Shown piece by piece: positions 34,654 through 37,293 of a stretch of DNA of 37,293 nt; position 1 is the first letter of the stretch, and every line of letters starts with the position of its first letter. Position numbers and translations under genes: made by a program. Origin of the DNA: Desulfamplus sp. Its GTDB lineage: Bacteria; Desulfobacterota; Desulfobacteria; Desulfobacterales; Desulfobacteraceae. The stretch lies in the NCBI GenBank assembly GCA_015232465.1, contig JADFZO010000025.1, forward strand, positions 1 through 37,293, read 5' to 3'. The notes beneath the pieces are model-generated. The model saw nothing but the letters and a program-made list of their open reading frames with translations. It made no database searches and was not told where the DNA came from.

Positions 34654-35889
34654 TTAAAATTTTTTTATTGTATCTATCAAACAATAGACATCTTTAATAG
34701 GAATAGCCTTTGTTTGAGCTATTTTTTTGCACACCTCATACTCTGGAACTATCCTTGTTTTTCCATTTGGAGCTGTTATCTCTTTTGCCACTATTTTGCC
34801 AAAAATTGTCTCTATCTCAACACTTTTTCTGGCAAGCACTGCCCGCTCTGCTTTATAAAATCTAACGCCTAATGATGTGCTCTCTGTCAAGATAATCTCA
34901 ATGAGCCTCTCTAAATTGGCTTTTGAGCAGATAACCTCAAGTTTGAATGCTGGTCTATTTTTTTTCATAAAAACAGGCAAATATGAGACATCTAATGCAC
35001 TATTTTCAAAAAGTTTTTCCATTAAATAGCCTGCTATTTCTGGATTCATATCATCAATTGAGGTGTGAATAACATAGACATCTTCATTTAAAATATTGGG
35101 GTTGTTTGATTTATAACCATCAACATATTTTTCTATATCAGGCTCTCCAGTTATTATCCGTAAAATATTAGGTAGCCGCCCTCTATTAGATTTTCGTTTG
35201 CCAGAGCCATAACCGCTATTTTTGATAACCATATTAGGAATATCTCCAAAATTTTGGGTCATAGTGGTTATGATAGCAGCACCCGTTGGGGTTACAAGCT
35301 CCATATTGCAATCAGAAGATTTTACTGGCACACCTTTTAAAATCTTCAAAGTTGCTGGTGCTGGAATGGGTATCACACCATGAGAGCACTCCACTTCACC
35401 GCTCCCAAGTGGTGGGGTTGAGCCATAAATTTTTGTTATGCCAAGATATTCAACGCACAAGAAAGCTCCAGTAATATCTACAATTGCATCTATCCCCCCA
35501 ACTTCGTGGAAATGGACTTTATCAATCTTAGTTCCATGAATTTGGGACTCTGCAACTGCAATCTTTTCAAATGCTTTTAAAGCTGATGATTTTACATACT
35601 CTGAAAATGGCGAGTTAGAGATAAGCTCTTTAATCTGATGGTAATTTTTAGAGTGGTGAGCATGGTCATGGTGATGCTCGTGGTTTATGGAATGGCTCTT
35701 ATCTAACACAAAAAGATTTACAGCTTTAATACCATTATGCCAAATATCTTCAACTTTAATATCTGCCTCAGGTAAAGGAATCTTTCTAAACTGCTCTTTT
35801 AACCACTCAACTGGCACCCCTAAATCAACAAAAGCACCCAGCACCATGTCGCCACTGATACCAGAAAACATATCAAAATAGGCAATCAT
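34654..35889 (-). CDS. larC: Nickel-pincer cofactor biosynthesis protein LarC
   Basis: A 411-residue protein starting MIAYFDMFSGISGDM, the hallmark of LarC. A His-rich loop is present at residues 66-84 (H66, H70, H72-74, H76, H78-79, H84), a feature of many LarC proteins thought to hold nickel. LarC inserts Ni, using CTP, into the cofactor made by LarB and LarE. In some bacteria larC is split and needs a frameshift; here it is one frame. No larA, larB or larE gene is in the window. It follows the PepT-like gene by 28 bases and precedes recA by 30. Confidence 0.93.
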   Translation of the reverse strand: MIAYFDMFSGISGDMVLGAFVDLGVPVEWLKEQFRKIPLPEADIKVEDIWHNGIKAVNLFVLDKSHSINHEHHHDHAHHSKNYHQIKELISNSPFSEYVKSSALKAFEKIAVAESQIHGTKIDKVHFHEVGGIDAIVDITGAFLCVEYLGITKIYGSTPPLGSGEVECSHGVIPIPAPATLKILKGVPVKSSDCNMELVTPTGAAIITTMTQNFGDIPNMVIKNSGYGSGKRKSNRGRLPNILRIITGEPDIEKYVDGYKSNNPNILNEDVYVIHTSIDDMNPEIAGYLMEKLFENSALDVSYLPVFMKKNRPAFKLEVICSKANLERLIEIILTESTSLGVRFYKAERAVLARKSVEIETIFGKIVAKEITAPNGKTRIVPEYEVCKKIAQTKAIPIKDVYCLIDTIKKF

Positions 35890-35917
35890 TATTTTATATT
35901 ATCTCCAGAAGATTGTA

Positions 35918-37084
35918 TTATATTTTTTTGCAAGCACCATCATCAGCCCCAAGTGCATGGATTTTTAAGATTTCAACTAAAAGGCTGGTAGTGTTTACCA
36001 TATCTTCAAGTTTTATAGATTCACGAACTGTATGCACATCTGTCATTCCAGTGCCTAAAACTCCAGTTACAACACCTTTGCCAAAAAATATGTTGGCATC
36101 AGCACCGCCGCCAATGGTTTTTGCTCTCATCTCTTTTCCTAAATTTTTTGCAGCCTGCCTTGCAAGCAAAACAACATGGTGATCCTCTGGAATATTGGTT
36201 GCTGGAAAATCGTGCTCAAGCTCAATTTCGACTTTTGGTAACTCTTTATTATTTAGCTCTTTTCTAAAATCCTCTGCTGTAATGTAAAATGTGTTAAGAA
36301 TATTGTCAGTTAAAGATTGAAGTTTTTTCTCATCATGGCTTCTTGCCTCACCATGGATTGTAACTAAATCTGGCACAATGTTTGTCGCCTTTCCACCCTC
36401 AATCTTTCCAATATTGCAAGTTGTTTCACTATCAATTCTGCCAAGCTCTAATTTGGCGATAGCCTTAGATGCAACTAAAATGGCATTTATCCCCTTTTCT
36501 GGGGCTGCCCCAGCATGTGCATCTTTACCATAAATTTTAACAATAAATCTGTTTGCAGATGGTGCTCTTGTAACAATACCTTCTGTGTCAGTTGAATCAA
36601 GAATGTAGCCAATTTTAGACTCAATCATACTAAGATCAAAATGTTTTGCCCCCCAAAGACCAATCTCTTCGCAAACAGTGAAAACAACCTCAATAGGAGG
36701 GCAAGGGAGATTGTTTTCACGAATAACATCTATAACCTCCAAAATAATAGCAAGTGCAGATTTATCATCAGAGCCAAGTATTGTTGTGCCATCACTTGTA
36801 AATACCCCATCTTTAAATTGAACTTTAACACATCTTCCTGGCTCTACTGTATCCATGTGTCCAGAGAGCATAATCGGCTCTACTTGCCTGTTTCCCTTAA
36901 ATTTTGCAATAATATTTCCGCAATTGCCCCCTATTTTTTCTCCAGCACTATCCATGATAACTTCGCCGCCCATATCGGTTAGAATCTTTTTTAGCTCTGC
37001 TGCAATTTGAGCCTCCTCTTTAGAGACAGAGTCAATCTGTGCAAGCATTGTAAATCTCTTTATTATTCTATCTTTGTTGATCAT
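35918..37084 (-). CDS. M20-family metallopeptidase, PepT-like (tripeptidase T type)
   Basis: A 388-residue M20 peptidase. Metal ligands and catalytic residues seen are H76 and D78 in SGHMDTV, D106 in GSDDKSA, E139-E140 in CEEIG, D163 in ILDSTD and H351 in TDVHTVRE. The lid/dimerisation domain is at about 175-295, with KDAHAGAAPEKGINA. It should remove N-terminal residues from small peptides in the cytosol. A TTTAAGGAGC ribosome site precedes the ATG. It is the first gene of the leftward run and is divergent from tRNA-Sec. Members of the family include related aminoacylases, so the exact substrate is not certain. Confidence 0.9.
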   Translation of the reverse strand: MINKDRIIKRFTMLAQIDSVSKEEAQIAAELKKILTDMGGEVIMDSAGEKIGGNCGNIIAKFKGNRQVEPIMLSGHMDTVEPGRCVKVQFKDGVFTSDGTTILGSDDKSALAIILEVIDVIRENNLPCPPIEVVFTVCEEIGLWGAKHFDLSMIESKIGYILDSTDTEGIVTRAPSANRFIVKIYGKDAHAGAAPEKGINAILVASKAIAKLELGRIDSETTCNIGKIEGGKATNIVPDLVTIHGEARSHDEKKLQSLTDNILNTFYITAEDFRKELNNKELPKVEIELEHDFPATNIPEDHHVVLLARQAAKNLGKEMRAKTIGGGADANIFFGKGVVTGVLGTGMTDVHTVRESIKLEDMVNTTSLLVEILKIHALGADDGACKKI

Positions 37085-37135
37085 TCTAAAAGCTCCTTAA
37101 ATGTGAATCTTACTAAAATTTAGATTAAAAACAAA

Positions 37136-37174
37136 TTGACAAAACAGGGCAATATCTATAAAGGACTCTATAAA
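37136..37174 (+). promoter_or_regulatory. Possible sigma-70 promoter for tRNA-Sec
   Basis: A perfect TTGACA at 37136-37141 is followed after 15 bases by TATAAA (37157-37162), with a second TATAAA at 37169-37174. The 15-base spacing is short, so the call is weak. It lies about 57 bases before the tRNA and reads towards it. The 134-base divergent region must also hold the promoter for the leftward genes, which I could not identify. Confidence 0.35.
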
Positions 37175-37183
37175 TTTTTAACA

Positions 37184-37209
37184 CCCCTTTTGATTGCCCC
37201 TTTTGATTG
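37184..37209 (+). repeat. Two-copy 13-base tandem repeat (CCCCTTTTGATTG)
   Basis: Two exact head-to-tail copies, 37184-37196 and 37197-37209, end nine bases before tRNA-Sec. The function is unknown; it may be a chance duplication in the leader or processing region. Confidence 0.8.
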
Positions 37210-37218
37210 ATCTTTTAC

Positions 37219-37293
37219 GGAAGTGCCCGGCTCACTGGTGGGGCCCTCGGACTTCAAATCCGATGTGGGGCGCTAAAACCGTCCCGGGTGGGT
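37219..37293 (+). tRNA. selC: tRNA-Sec (selenocysteine), 3' end cut by the window edge
   Basis: The sequence begins with an 8-base acceptor strand GGAAGTGC, has a D arm, an anticodon stem-loop TCGGA-CTTCAAA-TCCGA with anticodon TCA at 37254-37256, and a long variable arm (GGGGCG paired with CGTCCC). Together with the very close match to known bacterial selC this identifies tRNA-Sec. The T arm and the 3' acceptor strand, roughly 20 bases, lie beyond the right edge. It implies the cell uses UGA for selenocysteine, with SelA, SelB and SelD encoded elsewhere. It is the only gene on the plus strand here. Confidence 0.93.

Noticed and set aside
34654-35889. A programmed frameshift in larC
   Set aside because: Unlike the split larC of some lactobacilli, this gene is one uninterrupted 411-codon frame.
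657-37084. Selenoprotein genes with in-frame TGA
   Set aside because: Each gene has a normal length for its family where one is known, and I saw no extension past a TGA stop that continued family-like sequence.

Overview
The window is AT-rich, gene-dense bacterial DNA. Every protein gene I can support lies on the minus strand, and the only plus-strand gene is a tRNA-Sec cut by the right edge. About 60% of the window is a flagellar locus in the order fliK-flgD-flgE-fliL-fliM-fliN-fliO-fliP-fliQ-fliR-flhB-flhA-flhF-flhG-fliA, followed by accessory genes. Low G+C, a c554-type multiheme cytochrome, a sigma-54 promoter in front of the flagellar run, flhF/flhG/fliA placed after flhA, selenocysteine use and a nickel-pincer gene (larC) together suggest a Desulfobacterota (deltaproteobacterial) anaerobe with polar flagella. 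This placement is inference; no 16S rRNA or other strong marker of lineage beyond recA and alaS is present.

Layout in the direction of transcription, right to left. 37293-37085: the start of tRNA-Sec (plus strand) and a divergent intergenic region. 37084-30839: housekeeping genes for a PepT-like M20 peptidase, larC, recA and alaS, closely spaced. 30779-27816: a 987-residue fusion of a type I periplasmic-binding domain, a beta-rich middle domain and an MscS channel. 27798-23362: a type I secretion set (TolC-like outer-membrane protein, LapB-like ABC exporter, HlyD/LapC-like adaptor) with no obvious substrate gene in view. 23361-23125: intergenic region with a well-formed sigma-54 promoter. 23124-11745: hook length control, hook cap, hook, FliL, C-ring proteins and the complete core export gate (FliPQR, FlhB, FlhA). 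9652-6679: FlhF and FlhG, which set flagellar position and number, and the sigma-28 factor FliA. 6625-657: accessory genes comprising a FliL-like protein with seven FliM-N-terminus-like motifs, a small charged protein, a pentaheme cytochrome c, a DUF2802-type membrane protein, a second FliK-like protein and a VanZ-like membrane protein. 628-1: the 5' part of an Ig/PKD-repeat protein.

How the genes work together: FliPQR/FlhB/FlhA export the rod and hook. FlgD caps and FlgE builds the hook. FliK measures it and switches export through FlhB, whose canonical NPTH site here reads NPTR. FliM/FliN form the rotor switch. FlhF/FlhG set site and number, and FliA turns on late genes.

The two most unusual proteins are the FliL-like protein with seven copies of the FliM SQDDIDxLL motif, which could offer multivalent binding to a FliM partner such as CheY, and the PBP-beta-MscS fusion, which looks like a channel that could be gated by a periplasmic ligand. 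Both proposals are inferences from sequence.
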